Shown here: positions 39,876-48,529 of the stretch, piece by piece | Numbering within the stretch: position 1 is the stretch's first letter | Layout of the letters: every line of letters starts with the position of its first letter | From: a virus | Reading direction: 5' to 3' (one strand) | IMG/VR virus record: IMGVR_UViG_3300001796_000003 | Location: 1 to 64,000 of that record | DNA length: 64,000 nt | The notes under the pieces: model-generated | Told to the model about the DNA's origin: nothing | What the model saw: the letters and a program-made list of their open reading frames with translations, nothing else | Databases searched by the model: none | Made by a program: the position numbers and the translations under genes

Positions 39876-40930
39876 GTTCTTTTCCCCGCAAGAAAATCTT
39901 CACCAGAAAACTGTTCGTCATCTTTTGCTTTATCCATAAATGCGTCCAAGTCTTTTTCTGCCCGTTCGCGAGTCATGGCTGCCTTACGAATTGCTAATTC
40001 TTGTTCTGAAAGCTCTTCTAAGAATCTTCCTTTATGATACGGACATGTAATCTTCCACCCCTGATTGCCGAAGCGATCCTTATGAATCAAAAAATCTGAT
40101 GTCTTTTCTTCGACATTTGGAACAACCTCCACAATCACTGTGGCAGGTTCAACCACAGCCGAACATTCCTTAATGCGAGCATCAATATCCTTTACGCCAC
40201 CCTTTTTCCCTAGCGAATAAAGTTGTACGAACATACACACGGGGATCTCACACTTCTTAATATATCGACCTAACCAAATACGAAAATCGTTCAAGACATC
40301 GTAGCGGGAACGCGTTTTATCTTGAACTGAGTCTTTAATCAGCTGATAGTAGTCGATAAGTACTGCCGAGAAGCCTTGACCAATAATCTTATCAAGAGCA
40401 GCCTGTACCCATTCAATCTTAGTTGTGCCGCCTTCTCGCCACGAGACGTCGAGAACTTTAACATATTGAGCAATATCACGACAAAGATGAACACACTTGC
40501 TGATCGTCTCTGGCGCCATTCGCCCCTTTTTATATTCATTGAAGTCAGCTTCGAGCTCTAGAGCCGCAATACGAAAAAGAACATCCTGTTCAGGTTCCTC
40601 ATTAGAAATGACAAGAATTTTCTTCTTCTGTTTCCATAACGGCCACGAGATATTTGCTGCAACAGTTGATTTGCCATTGCCAGATAGTGCACAAAAGAGA
40701 TAGAGATTTTCTCTCGTGAAGGGAATGGCAGCCGACAAGCTATCATTAATGAGAGTGATCTGTTGACTCACCATCTTTTTATAGCTAGCGACGCTTTGTA
40801 CAATTTTCATCATCGATTCTGGATTACCAAACTCAGTAATCTCATCGAGTGAGATATCAACCTTTTGCTCAACTCTTACGCCTGATCTTGCTAGATTTCG
40901 CTCTTGTTCTTCTTTAGTTAGTGTTGCCAC
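39872..40930 (-). CDS. dnaB: Replicative DNA helicase, DnaB/gp41 family (352 residues)
   Basis: RecA-fold hexameric helicase of the replication fork. Walker A is SGNGKST (residues 83-89), Walker B AVLIDYYQL (about 188-196), with a later MFVQL strand typical of this family. Only the C-terminal ATPase domain of bacterial DnaB is present, with a short N-terminal part of about 70 residues, so the primase-binding N-domain is missing or replaced. It overlaps the upstream 183-residue gene by 17 bases and the primase by 4, which indicates one operon with stoichiometric translation. Confidence 0.88.
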   Translation of the reverse strand: MATLTKEEQERNLARSGVRVEQKVDISLDEITEFGNPESMMKIVQSVASYKKMVSQQITLINDSLSAAIPFTRENLYLFCALSGNGKSTVAANISWPLWKQKKKILVISNEEPEQDVLFRIAALELEADFNEYKKGRMAPETISKCVHLCRDIAQYVKVLDVSWREGGTTKIEWVQAALDKIIGQGFSAVLIDYYQLIKDSVQDKTRSRYDVLNDFRIWLGRYIKKCEIPVCMFVQLYSLGKKGGVKDIDARIKECSAVVEPATVIVEVVPNVEEKTSDFLIHKDRFGNQGWKITCPYHKGRFLEELSEQELAIRKAAMTRERAEKDLDAFMDKAKDDEQFSGEDFLAGKRT

Positions 40931-41465
40931 TCGTTCCCTTCCCTAAGATACTTTCGATCTCGTCCATTGGATTATATTCCGCAGCTGCTAACGCGGCAGC
41001 CCGACGTCGCTGTATCTCTTCTACAGTGAGACGCGGAAATGCATCCGCGTGCTCGCGCTGAAGTTTATATTCCTTGGCTGTCATATTGCCAAAGAGAGCT
41101 GGTTCAGTTTCTTCTTGTTCAACCTTTTTCTTCTTAACCGACAACGGGTAAATATTAAAAAAGGCCGCTTTGGCCTTTGCTTCAATCTCTCCAACCCAGT
41201 GCTCCTCAAAGTCTCGCTCACTTAAATGGTTAAAGGTAGGGCCGCCTTTGAGTTTTTTAAACATAGTTTTAACTAGTGAAGCACTTGGAGCGTGTGCTTT
41301 GACGGCTTTCGGCATGTACTCATATGCTTCTTCAAGAGAAAGATCTTCACTCTTCATAATCTCAAAGAGCTCTTCAAAATTCCCTTGAACAGAAGCTGAC
41401 CGTCTGTCTCGACTCGCTAGAGTCGCCTTCCATTGTTCAAATAATAGATCGTATCTAGAAGCCAT
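40914..41465 (-). CDS. First gene of the helicase/primase operon (183 residues)
   Basis: Unrecognised, largely helical and charged. Begins MASRYDLLFEQWKATLASRD and contains AFFNIYPLSVKKKKVEQEE and a C-terminal helix with RLTVEEIQRRRAAALAA. Good ribosome site (AAGGA, 6 bases) before ATG 41465. It lies directly before the helicase with overlapping ends, so a helicase loader or fork accessory protein is a reasonable hypothesis based on position only. Confidence 0.7.
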   Translation of the reverse strand: MASRYDLLFEQWKATLASRDRRSASVQGNFEELFEIMKSEDLSLEEAYEYMPKAVKAHAPSASLVKTMFKKLKGGPTFNHLSERDFEEHWVGEIEAKAKAAFFNIYPLSVKKKKVEQEETEPALFGNMTAKEYKLQREHADAFPRLTVEEIQRRRAAALAAAEYNPMDEIESILGKGTSGNTN

Positions 41466-41589
41466 TACGGTTCCTTAAGTATTGGTAAATGTGGATGGAT
41501 TCATCTCATATTTTACAATGAGAATAAAAGGGGCCTTCTTATCAATGATTTGAGGTAGATAGAGATCATAGTCCCATGAAGTTATGAAG

Positions 41590-41595
41590 TACAAT
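41590..41595 (+). promoter_or_regulatory. Leaderless-type -10 box (TACAAT-N7-ATG)
   Basis: GTACAAT, seven bases, then ATG 41603, with no ribosome site in the gap. A variant of the TATAAT-N6-ATG pattern. The rest of 41466-41602 holds only AT-rich sequence and a TAAAAT box on the minus strand that may serve the divergent operon. Confidence 0.5.
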
Positions 41596-41602
41596 ACTAC
41601 CA

Positions 41603-43015
41603 ATGAACCTCATTTTAACAAACGACAAGCTCACTATCACAGATCCATCTGACAACGTGATCGATTTTGTCAAGACAAATCTATCATACACCGATAAGGC
41701 CAAACAATATCAATTGAAGCGTATGAGCAAGAACCCGTATTTACGAACTAGCGCAGCTTATGTAGAGTTGCAAAAGCAAGTAAAGGGGAAGGTCTATAGC
41801 TTAGACGCTAATATTCTTACTGTCCCCTCTGGCTTTATCACCCTTTTTGAGCAAAACTTCCCTAGTTTAACTTACACAGATTTACGGAAAGAAACTGGCC
41901 GAAAGATTTCGCTGCCCTGGGATAAAACGCCGCATTCTCCTCGTGACTACCAATTAGAGGTAATCAACCTCCTAATGAATGCTACCCAATATCGGGGAAT
42001 TGTTAATTTCGCGACGGGTCTGGGCAAAACTCTTACTGCGCTGCACTTTATTAAGCAATATAAGCGCAATGCACTGATCGTGTGTCCGTCAGATTCGGTT
42101 GCCCAACAATTCTACACGCAATGCGTGGACGCTTTCGGTAAGAACATGGTCGGTTTCTATGGTGGTGGCAAGAAAAAGATAAACGATATCACTATTGGAA
42201 TAGCGGCATCTATTACCCGAAACACCGAAGAATTTAAGAATGCCGACTTTGGAGTCGTGATTTTCGATGAGATTCATCATATAGCCGCCGACACATTTTA
42301 CAATATCGCAGAAGCAGTTGCAGGAGTAGGAAAGGTGTTGGGGCTTACAGCTACTGATTATCGCTCTGACGGCAAAGACATCATGATTACAGCAGGTTGT
42401 GGTCCTGTAATCGCTCGTCGAGATGTAAAGTGGGGAATTGAAAAGGGCTTTCTTGCAGAACCTTACTTTATTGTCCGAGAAGTTAATACTGGCGGCAAAG
42501 ACTTTGGTGACAACAAGATTAAAAACTATAAAGAACACGTGTTAAACAATTCCATTATAAAAAATATCATTTATAATGACGCACTTAACATGATAAATGC
42601 TGGTCGATCTGTGTTGATATTAGTCGACGAAGTCGAACATGGTAAAGAGCTTAGTAAACAGCTTGGAGTGCCTTTTGCCACCGGGGAAGATTCTAAATCA
42701 CAAGATTACGTCGATGATCTGAACAAGGGAAAGGTAAAGGGCCTTGTAGGAACGGACGGACGTATTGGGGAAGGCACCGATACGCAAAACGTGGATGTCC
42801 TAATCATGGCTAACTTTGTTGCATCAAAGGGTCCGGTCATCCAGGCCGTGGGTCGCAGTTTGCGCAAGACTTCAACGAAGACTAAATGCGTCGTATTGGA
42901 CTACATCCCACTAGGGTCAGCTCAACTCACACGACATGCTCACAATCGAATTAATTATTATCAAGACATAACAGAGAAAGTTAAGATTTTCAGTTCAACG
43001 GGAGAACAAAAATGA
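41603..43015 (+). CDS. SF2 helicase, UvsW-like (470 residues)
   Basis: DNA/RNA helicase likely used to remodel forks and D-loops. Motif I is FATGLGKT (136-143), motif II FDEIHH (a DExH box, about 223-228), motif III GLTATDYR, and motif VI QAVGRSLRK near residue 410. The N-terminal 110 residues (before RDYQLEVI, the Q-motif area) match the extra N-domain of UvsW-type proteins in size. It starts leaderless at 41603 and overlaps the next ATG by four bases. Confidence 0.88.
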   Translation: MNLILTNDKLTITDPSDNVIDFVKTNLSYTDKAKQYQLKRMSKNPYLRTSAAYVELQKQVKGKVYSLDANILTVPSGFITLFEQNFPSLTYTDLRKETGRKISLPWDKTPHSPRDYQLEVINLLMNATQYRGIVNFATGLGKTLTALHFIKQYKRNALIVCPSDSVAQQFYTQCVDAFGKNMVGFYGGGKKKINDITIGIAASITRNTEEFKNADFGVVIFDEIHHIAADTFYNIAEAVAGVGKVLGLTATDYRSDGKDIMITAGCGPVIARRDVKWGIEKGFLAEPYFIVREVNTGGKDFGDNKIKNYKEHVLNNSIIKNIIYNDALNMINAGRSVLILVDEVEHGKELSKQLGVPFATGEDSKSQDYVDDLNKGKVKGLVGTDGRIGEGTDTQNVDVLIMANFVASKGPVIQAVGRSLRKTSTKTKCVVLDYIPLGSAQLTRHAHNRINYYQDITEKVKIFSSTGEQK

Positions 43016-43578
43016 AAGTGACATTTTACGACAACAAGCCTGGCAAAGGTTTTTTGCAGTGGCTACTTAAGACTTCGTGGCTCGTGGGTTGCTGGCTACA
43101 GAAGCTATTTGGTGCAGTCGACGAATACTATGGAATTGAATCTTTAGAGGAGATGAGAGACATTCTCAAGAGCAAGGGAAAAACTTGCTCCAGTATTCAG
43201 TATTGGGGACATGGAAGTGCAGGAACAATTTGGATTGCCGAAATGCCGCACTTTGATTATCAATTCTTCTGGCTCGCTGCGTATGTCAATCCTGATACTG
43301 TTGTTTGGTTCCGTGTTTGTAGTCTGTTCCACGGAAAGCTAGGAGAGAGATTCTCGAGAACACTTGCAGATCATCTTGGTTGCACTATAGCTGGACATAC
43401 TAGGATCATAGGTCTATTTCAAGGTGGGCTTCACACACGTAAGCCCTTCACGGAAGGTAGCTGGTCTCTTGAAGAAGGCTCTGAACAAAACAGACTGTCT
43501 TGGCTTAGAGATGATTTTAGATTCTGGAATAAGAATACTGTTCTATGTCTTAGAACGACTGTCCCCAAGGGATGGTAA
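43012..43578 (+). CDS. Small protein with caspase-like (clan CD) His/Cys motifs (188 residues)
   Basis: Unusual protein. The motif IQYWGHGSAGTI (His67-Gly) on a hydrophobic strand, followed by VVWFRVCSLFHG (Cys103) and GERFSRTLADHLGC-x-x-AGHT, resembles the His-Gly plus Cys dyad and the G-x-x-F-x-x-x-LA-x-x-x-G pattern of clan CD peptidase-like folds (DUF4347/CHAT type). Catalysis is inferred, not shown. A hydrophobic, tryptophan-rich helix (FLQWLLKTSWLVGCWL) lies at 14-29. It is coupled (ATGA) to the UvsW-like helicase. It could be a protease against a host or phage protein, or an inactive relative. Confidence 0.6.
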   Translation: MKVTFYDNKPGKGFLQWLLKTSWLVGCWLQKLFGAVDEYYGIESLEEMRDILKSKGKTCSSIQYWGHGSAGTIWIAEMPHFDYQFFWLAAYVNPDTVVWFRVCSLFHGKLGERFSRTLADHLGCTIAGHTRIIGLFQGGLHTRKPFTEGSWSLEEGSEQNRLSWLRDDFRFWNKNTVLCLRTTVPKGW

Positions 43579-43594
43579 TTAAATTCTGTTTCTT

Positions 43595-43668
43595 CTCTTT
43601 TCAAATCAATACTAGAAGAAAGAAAAGAGTATCGATTTAGTCAAGAGAAGAAGTATTTTTTACTTCTT
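43595..43668 (+). terminator. Two hairpins in the gap before dUTPase
   Basis: CTCTTTTC/GAAAAGAG (43595-43602 and 43622-43629) and AAGAAGTA/TACTTCTT (43648-43655 and 43661-43668) with a TTTTT loop. Both follow the stop at 43578. They are A/T-rich and lack a following T-run, so termination may be partial. The rest of the 190-base gap has a TATAAG box near 43744. Confidence 0.4.
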
Positions 43669-43768
43669 ATCTTACCCCGCGATCGTACTTCACTAGTTTT
43701 TAATAGTGACCAGTTGTTTGCTAACTATTCCATTCCTGAAGTATAAGATCTATCACTAGGAGATTTGA

Positions 43769-44293
43769 ATGGATACGACTACCCTTAACAATGCTAAGAA
43801 CTTAGCTAAAAGAATTTACAACGAGACATACGAAATTAAGGTTGAGGTTTTAGAAGGCGGAAAAATGCCGACTAAGGCTCATGCAACTGATGCTGGCTGG
43901 GATCTCTACGCCACTGAAGACATCACTATCTATCCCGGTCAGGTTATGAAGCACCCTCTCAATATTCGTATGGAGCTCCCGCCGAATACTTGGGCCGAGA
44001 TTACTTCAAAGAGCGGCCTTGGCGCTAAGGGACTTATGGTCTATGCTGGTGTTATTGACCAGGCTTATAGAGGTATTCCGCACGTTGTCTTTACGAACCT
44101 CTGGCTCATTGACAGAGTTGATGAAGAAGGCTTCCCGGTAATGCGTACGACGCCTATCGTTATTAAGAAGGGTGAGAAATTAGCTCAGCTCATCATGAGC
44201 CCCTATAATGAGGGTTTCTTTATGACTCAAGTTGATAAGGTGAATACAGACACTGAGCGTAGTACAGGTGGTTTTGGGTCAACTGGAGTATAA
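43769..44293 (+). CDS. dut: Deoxyuridine triphosphatase (174 residues)
   Basis: Hydrolyses dUTP to dUMP and diphosphate, keeping uracil out of phage DNA and feeding thymidylate synthesis. All five trimeric dUTPase motifs are present: ATDAGWDLYA (1), ITSKSGLGAKGL (2), YAGVIDQAYRG (3, with the catalytic Asp and the base-stacking Tyr), GEKLAQLIM (4) and RSTGGFGSTG (5) at the C-terminus. A 30-residue N-terminal extension precedes motif 1. Start ATG 43769 with AGGAGA upstream. Confidence 0.93.
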   Translation: MDTTTLNNAKNLAKRIYNETYEIKVEVLEGGKMPTKAHATDAGWDLYATEDITIYPGQVMKHPLNIRMELPPNTWAEITSKSGLGAKGLMVYAGVIDQAYRGIPHVVFTNLWLIDRVDEEGFPVMRTTPIVIKKGEKLAQLIMSPYNEGFFMTQVDKVNTDTERSTGGFGSTGV

Positions 44294-44300
44294 CATACAG

Positions 44301-45029
44301 ATGGCACCTTCAAAACCGACTCCCATTTTAGATGTTTATGACCCTTCTGTACGGGTATCAGCCCTTGATCCAATGGATGCAAATGCTGTTTGGCCCATGA
44401 ATACAGAAGTATGTATTACACGAGTCCCTATTAGAAAACGGGATGGTTTTGATGTTGAAGTCTTTAAGAAGTTTGCTGCTAAACTTAAACAACATATGAT
44501 CCCAAACGGGATTGTGTTTCTTATATGTTATGCACCAATTGAGGCCAAAAGTCGGCCCTTTGAGATTGCAAAGGCAATGACGGATGCTGGTTTTTTTCAC
44601 ATAGATAATATTGTAATTGAGAAAACCTGGTTTCCGGGTAAACGTTCTGAAGTAAATCTCGTAAACTCACACGAGTATGTCTTGCATTTTTGCAATGGCG
44701 ATGTCTGGAAACTAGATCGACTTCCTATTCGCCGGTATCTTCAGACAGATGAAGATGTGAGTTGTCCGGGTAATACATGGCAAGTAGAAACAGGATCGTT
44801 AGATGAAGCTTATCCGGTTGATCTAGCTGAACTCCTAATCAGGATGACGGATTGTTTGCCAGGCAGTATTATTCTTGACCCATTTGGGGGCGGAACTGCT
44901 TCATTGAAGGCGGCTTTGAATCTTGGACATATGTTTTATGGTTTTAACGTAGACAGCAAGATGATGAAAAAGTGCGATCAAGTGCTCAAAGAGCATCTCG
45001 ATAAGACCAGAATTAAGAGGGACAAATAA
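44301..45029 (+). CDS. DNA methyltransferase-like protein with altered catalytic motif (242 residues)
   Basis: The C-terminal part matches the beta-class N4/N6 DNA methyltransferase layout: YPVDLAELLIRMTDCLPGSI, then ILDPFGGGTAS (SAM-binding motif I at 193-198) and YGFNVD. In this class the catalytic DPPY/SPPY comes near the N-terminus. Here the matching position reads CITRVPI (residues 38-44), so the P-P-Y signature is absent. It may have lost methylation and kept DNA or SAM binding, or have changed chemistry. Start ATG 44301, eight bases after the dUTPase stop; an earlier in-frame start overlapping that gene is less likely. The stop overlaps the groEL ATG. Confidence 0.65.
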   Translation: MAPSKPTPILDVYDPSVRVSALDPMDANAVWPMNTEVCITRVPIRKRDGFDVEVFKKFAAKLKQHMIPNGIVFLICYAPIEAKSRPFEIAKAMTDAGFFHIDNIVIEKTWFPGKRSEVNLVNSHEYVLHFCNGDVWKLDRLPIRRYLQTDEDVSCPGNTWQVETGSLDEAYPVDLAELLIRMTDCLPGSIILDPFGGGTASLKAALNLGHMFYGFNVDSKMMKKCDQVLKEHLDKTRIKRDK

Positions 45030-46747
45030 TGCTTTATGAAAAGATGAAGAGCAAAGAGATTACGACCGACAAGACGGAAATCAAAAAGGTCGTTCAAGAG
45101 TCATTGAAGGAAATGGCCACCATTGTGGGTTCTACTCTAGGCCCGGGTGGTCGCACTGTTCTCCTTGAGCGCGATAATCTTGCTCCACTTGCTACTAAAG
45201 ACGGCGTAACGGTGGCTAAGGCTATCGGCATGGCTAACGCTCAGAAGTCTGTTATTGTTGAGGCTGCCAAGGAAATCTGTCTACGTACTGCCAAGGAAGC
45301 TGGTGACGGAACGACGACGGCCATTGTGCTAGCTAATGCACTTGTTCAGAACGCATCTGAATTCCTGCTCACCAACCCCAAATACAACCCCCAACGCATG
45401 ATTAATGAGCTTAATCACCTCTATCAGAGCGAGATTGTTACGTTTTTAAAGAAACACGCTAAGTCGGTCAATTCCCGGGAGGAATTGATAAATGTCGCAA
45501 CCATTAGTGCTAATGGGGATACCATTATTGCTACAGCAGCAGTGGACGCGGTTATGGCAGCCGGAGAAGACGGACAGGTTCTAGTGGAAGAAGCCGATGA
45601 TTCCGATATTCGAGTTGAGACGATGGAAGGCTGCATTGTCACCTCTGGTCTTAAGGATCTTGGTCCCATCGGCATCTCGTTTATGAATGATCGTGCGAAT
45701 CAGCAGGCAAAGATGGACGAGGGACTTGTGTTCTTGTTTGACGGGTCCCTGAACGACCTTAAGGTTCCCTCTGCCATTCAGCAGGCGGTTGAGGGTACTA
45801 ATCTATACGGCAAGCCCATCATCGTATTTGCTCATAGTTTTGCAGATGTCGTTCTCGATAAGCTAGCAAAGACCACAAAGGGTGGATACACTGTAGTTCC
45901 CATCAAGACGCCTATGGGCGGTGTGGCCAACTCGCGCGTTATGTTCTTGCATGACTTGGCTGCTTATACAAGTGCCAAAGTCTATGATCCCGCGAACCTT
46001 GATGCTGCTATTGAGTCTGGGCTGGAGTTTGGTTCGTTTAAGACGGCAAAGATTAATCTGTATGAAGCTTTCTTGACCTCCGATTCAGATCCTGATCTTC
46101 TCGAGACGCGTATCGCTGAACTCAAGAGCATTGCAGCTATTGCCCCTAATGATCGTGAGGCTATGTTCGTTAAGGCTGCTATTTCTAAGCTTACCGGCGG
46201 CGTTTCTACTATCTGGGTAGGCGGTGGATCGGAGCTTGAAGCACGCGAGAAGAAGGCTCGTGTTGAGGATGCCGTTGAAGCCGTTCGTTCTGCTATTGCA
46301 GAGGGAATCGTTCCCGGTGGTTGTGGTGTGCATCTTGTTCTTGCTGACATCATTCGTAGACACGAGAAGCGTCTCCCGTCTTGGGTCATCATGGAGCAGG
46401 CTCTATTAGAACCGTTCAAGCTTCTCCTCTCAAACTGTGGCGAAGATTTTAATGATGTGTGGAATGCGATGGGGGGATTTGTTACCGGCACAGACGCACC
46501 TCCTACTCACATCTTTGATGCAAGCACGCATCAGGTAGTTCAGCCCGAACAGGCAGGAATTATTGAGCCTGCTAAGGTGTGTCGTGTAAGCATCGGTAAT
46601 GCGCTCTCTGTTGCTTCAATTCTCAGCACACTCGGCGGTTTGGTTGTGTCCCCTCGAGATGTTGGCCTTGAGCACCAGCTGGCCCTCTCGAAATCAGCAT
46701 TCCGGGACATGATGAGCGATTCGACGGGCGCTGTCGGTCAGGAGTAA
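45029..46747 (+). CDS. groEL: Chaperonin GroEL (572 residues)
   Basis: Phage-encoded 60-kDa chaperonin subunit. ATP-site motifs are intact: GSTLGPGGRTVLL near residue 35-47, AGDGTTTAIVLANAL (about 90-104) with the catalytic Asp, and GGGSELEAREKKARVEDA and GIVPGGCG near the second equatorial part. The apical domain is recognisable but diverged (GCIVTSGLKDLGPIGI). The C-terminal GGM repeats of bacterial GroEL are missing (ends DSTGAVGQE). No GroES gene is visible in the window, so the phage protein uses a host GroES, another phage cochaperonin, or works alone. Coupled by TAATG to the methyltransferase-like gene. Confidence 0.93.
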   Translation: MLYEKMKSKEITTDKTEIKKVVQESLKEMATIVGSTLGPGGRTVLLERDNLAPLATKDGVTVAKAIGMANAQKSVIVEAAKEICLRTAKEAGDGTTTAIVLANALVQNASEFLLTNPKYNPQRMINELNHLYQSEIVTFLKKHAKSVNSREELINVATISANGDTIIATAAVDAVMAAGEDGQVLVEEADDSDIRVETMEGCIVTSGLKDLGPIGISFMNDRANQQAKMDEGLVFLFDGSLNDLKVPSAIQQAVEGTNLYGKPIIVFAHSFADVVLDKLAKTTKGGYTVVPIKTPMGGVANSRVMFLHDLAAYTSAKVYDPANLDAAIESGLEFGSFKTAKINLYEAFLTSDSDPDLLETRIAELKSIAAIAPNDREAMFVKAAISKLTGGVSTIWVGGGSELEAREKKARVEDAVEAVRSAIAEGIVPGGCGVHLVLADIIRRHEKRLPSWVIMEQALLEPFKLLLSNCGEDFNDVWNAMGGFVTGTDAPPTHIFDASTHQVVQPEQAGIIEPAKVCRVSIGNALSVASILSTLGGLVVSPRDVGLEHQLALSKSAFRDMMSDSTGAVGQE

Positions 46748-46749
46748 CC

Positions 46750-47565
46750 ATGGAAAAGTCGACTAAAGTAGGTCTCATCAGTATGGGTGTTTTAGTGCTT
46801 GTTGCACTTTGCTTTGCGGGATATATCACGCTTCGCGAACAGGCCCATAATGAAGAGATTGTCAAGCTTAAGAACGAGATCGCCTTACGGGATAAGACCA
46901 TTGAGGTCCAGCAGGGTGTCTATCAGAAGCTGACAATTCAAAGCCATGATCTAGCTAAGCTCCTCGATACTAAGGACGTAGAGCTTACGTCGCTTCGTAA
47001 GCAACTTAAGACGCAGGGCTCGGACCTACTTACTGCAAACACCATCATTGCCACTCTCAAGAAGCAACTTGAATCAAGTGGTAATGTTAAGCCGCCTCAG
47101 CCCACAGAGACAGCAACCGTTCGCAAGGTTGAATTCGAGAGCGGTTCAGATTTTGAACCGTTCGCTGTATCTGGATACACGACCGTTAATTGTGAGAAGC
47201 CCGAGGAGCGCAGTGCTAAGCTACTCATGAAGCAGGTTGCACCTCTGAAGTTTAGTGTGGTCGTTTCTCAGGACAAAGATGGTACCTGGCGCACGTCCAC
47301 GACGTCTTCCTCAGATAAGTTTGACGTCAATATTGGTCTTGCCGCTGTCAATCCTTTTCTTTTAGAAGAGAAGTGGTATGAGAAGCTCTCGTTCGTACTT
47401 GAAGCTGGTGTCGGCACCAACCCTGGTCTTCTAGCTGGCGGTGGTGTGGATGTTGAGATTGGTAAGTTCGACGTTGGACCTAGAGTGTGGGCGGTTGTTG
47501 ACAGAGGAGCCTCTGCGTATTTTGGTGCTTCTCTTGCTTGGCATCCGTTTAAGAAGGTGCGCTAA
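46750..47565 (+). CDS. Membrane-anchored coiled-coil protein (271 residues)
   Basis: An N-terminal membrane helix (GLISMGVLVLVALCFAGYI, about 8-26) is followed by a long coiled coil (about 30-115) and a strand-rich C-terminal domain with glycine-rich repeats (VLEAGVGTNPGLLAGGGVDV) that ends SLAWHPFKKVR. One membrane anchor plus an external coiled coil resembles an inner-membrane spanin or a periplasmic assembly factor. The C-terminal domain is longer than in usual Rz proteins. It directly follows groEL (two-base gap). Function uncertain. Confidence 0.65.
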   Translation: MEKSTKVGLISMGVLVLVALCFAGYITLREQAHNEEIVKLKNEIALRDKTIEVQQGVYQKLTIQSHDLAKLLDTKDVELTSLRKQLKTQGSDLLTANTIIATLKKQLESSGNVKPPQPTETATVRKVEFESGSDFEPFAVSGYTTVNCEKPEERSAKLLMKQVAPLKFSVVVSQDKDGTWRTSTTSSSDKFDVNIGLAAVNPFLLEEKWYEKLSFVLEAGVGTNPGLLAGGGVDVEIGKFDVGPRVWAVVDRGASAYFGASLAWHPFKKVR

Positions 47566-47924
47566 TGGCTAAGTATCGTTTCCAGTGCGAGAAGTGTGGT
47601 AACACGGTTGAACGATATGTTGATGTCTCTGTGGAAGCACAACCGTGCAAGAAATGTGGGGGTTTAGCTAAGCGATTATTTCCAAATCTTGGATCTAAAA
47701 AGGTTACGGAAAAGGTAGATCCCTTTCTTAACATTCGTCAAGAGGAAGATCACAAGAAGCAATTGCAGGACCGTAGATCTGAGTACTTTTGGAGTACTGA
47801 AGTTCCACGTTTTGTTCAAAGTGGTATTTATTCAACGGAAACAATGCTGGCTGAAGGATGGGTCGTTTACAACGAGAAAGGAGAGATGGTTATAGCAAAA
47901 GGACCGCCTCAAAAGAATAAATGA
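47565..47924 (+). CDS. Zinc-ribbon protein, FmdB-like (119 residues)
   Basis: N-terminal zinc ribbon of the FmdB-type: YRFQCEKCGNTVER, then QPCKKCGGLAKRL, two C-x2-C pairs about 20 residues apart. The rest is polar, with WSTEVPRFVQSGI and a closing basic tail. Such proteins often act as small regulators or nucleic-acid binding factors; the specific role is unknown. Its start overlaps the previous stop by one base, and its stop overlaps the next ATG by four (ATGA), so the HNH gene is coupled to it. Confidence 0.75.
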   Translation: MAKYRFQCEKCGNTVERYVDVSVEAQPCKKCGGLAKRLFPNLGSKKVTEKVDPFLNIRQEEDHKKQLQDRRSEYFWSTEVPRFVQSGIYSTETMLAEGWVVYNEKGEMVIAKGPPQKNK

Positions 47925-48529
47925 AAACCTGCTCTAAATGTAAACAAGCACAACCTGTCTCGTATTTTTCTAAAAAGAAAGCTTCATCAAGTGGATATAA
48001 GTCCCATTGTAAACAGTGCGATAAACAACTTAGGGAACAAAACAGAGAAAGAGATAAGGAACTCAAACATAAGCATTACTTAAATAATAAAGAAAAATAC
48101 TTAAAAGCCCATCAAACATATAATGCTCTTCATGCAGGTCATATAAAAGAGTGGAAGCGGAATTATAGATCAACTTATGAAAAACAACGCTACAATAACG
48201 ATGTTTCTCACCGATTGAAGTGTGTTTTAAGGTCTAGATTGTATCAAGCTCTTCAAGAAAATCAAAAGACTGGTTCTGCTGTAAATGATCTTGGTTGCTC
48301 TGTTGAAGAACTTAAAAAGCATTTAGAATCATTGTGGAAGCCCGGCATGTCATGGGATAATTGGTCTAAGGATGGTTGGCATATTGACCACATTAGACCT
48401 TTAAACTCTTTTGACCTCTCTAATTCAGAAGAAGTAAAACAAGCTTGCCATTATTCTAATCTTCAGCCTTTGTGGGCCGAAGAGAACCTTCAAAAGAGCG
48501 ACAAGCACAATGCGCATAATCTCAGTTGA
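47921..48529 (+). CDS. HNH endonuclease adjacent to sbcC (202 residues)
   Basis: Homing-type nuclease. Cysteines 4, 7, 30 and 33 form an N-terminal zinc finger; a basic helical linker (about 35-80) follows. The HNH core near 125-190 has GMSWDNWSKDGWHIDHI, ACHYSNLQPLW and KSDKHN. The core is closely similar to the protein at 60250-60834, and both sit immediately before a subunit gene of the Mre11/Rad50-type complex. It overlaps the sbcC start by 20 bases. Base composition is more AT-rich than neighbours, as for a mobile gene. Such free-standing HNH genes typically invade conserved phage genes without introns. Confidence 0.85.
   Translation: MKTCSKCKQAQPVSYFSKKKASSSGYKSHCKQCDKQLREQNRERDKELKHKHYLNNKEKYLKAHQTYNALHAGHIKEWKRNYRSTYEKQRYNNDVSHRLKCVLRSRLYQALQENQKTGSAVNDLGCSVEELKKHLESLWKPGMSWDNWSKDGWHIDHIRPLNSFDLSNSEEVKQACHYSNLQPLWAEENLQKSDKHNAHNLS

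Noticed and set aside
44268-44300. Upstream in-frame start for the methyltransferase-like gene
   Set aside because: It would overlap the conserved last motif of dUTPase. ATG 44301 just after the stop is a simpler start.
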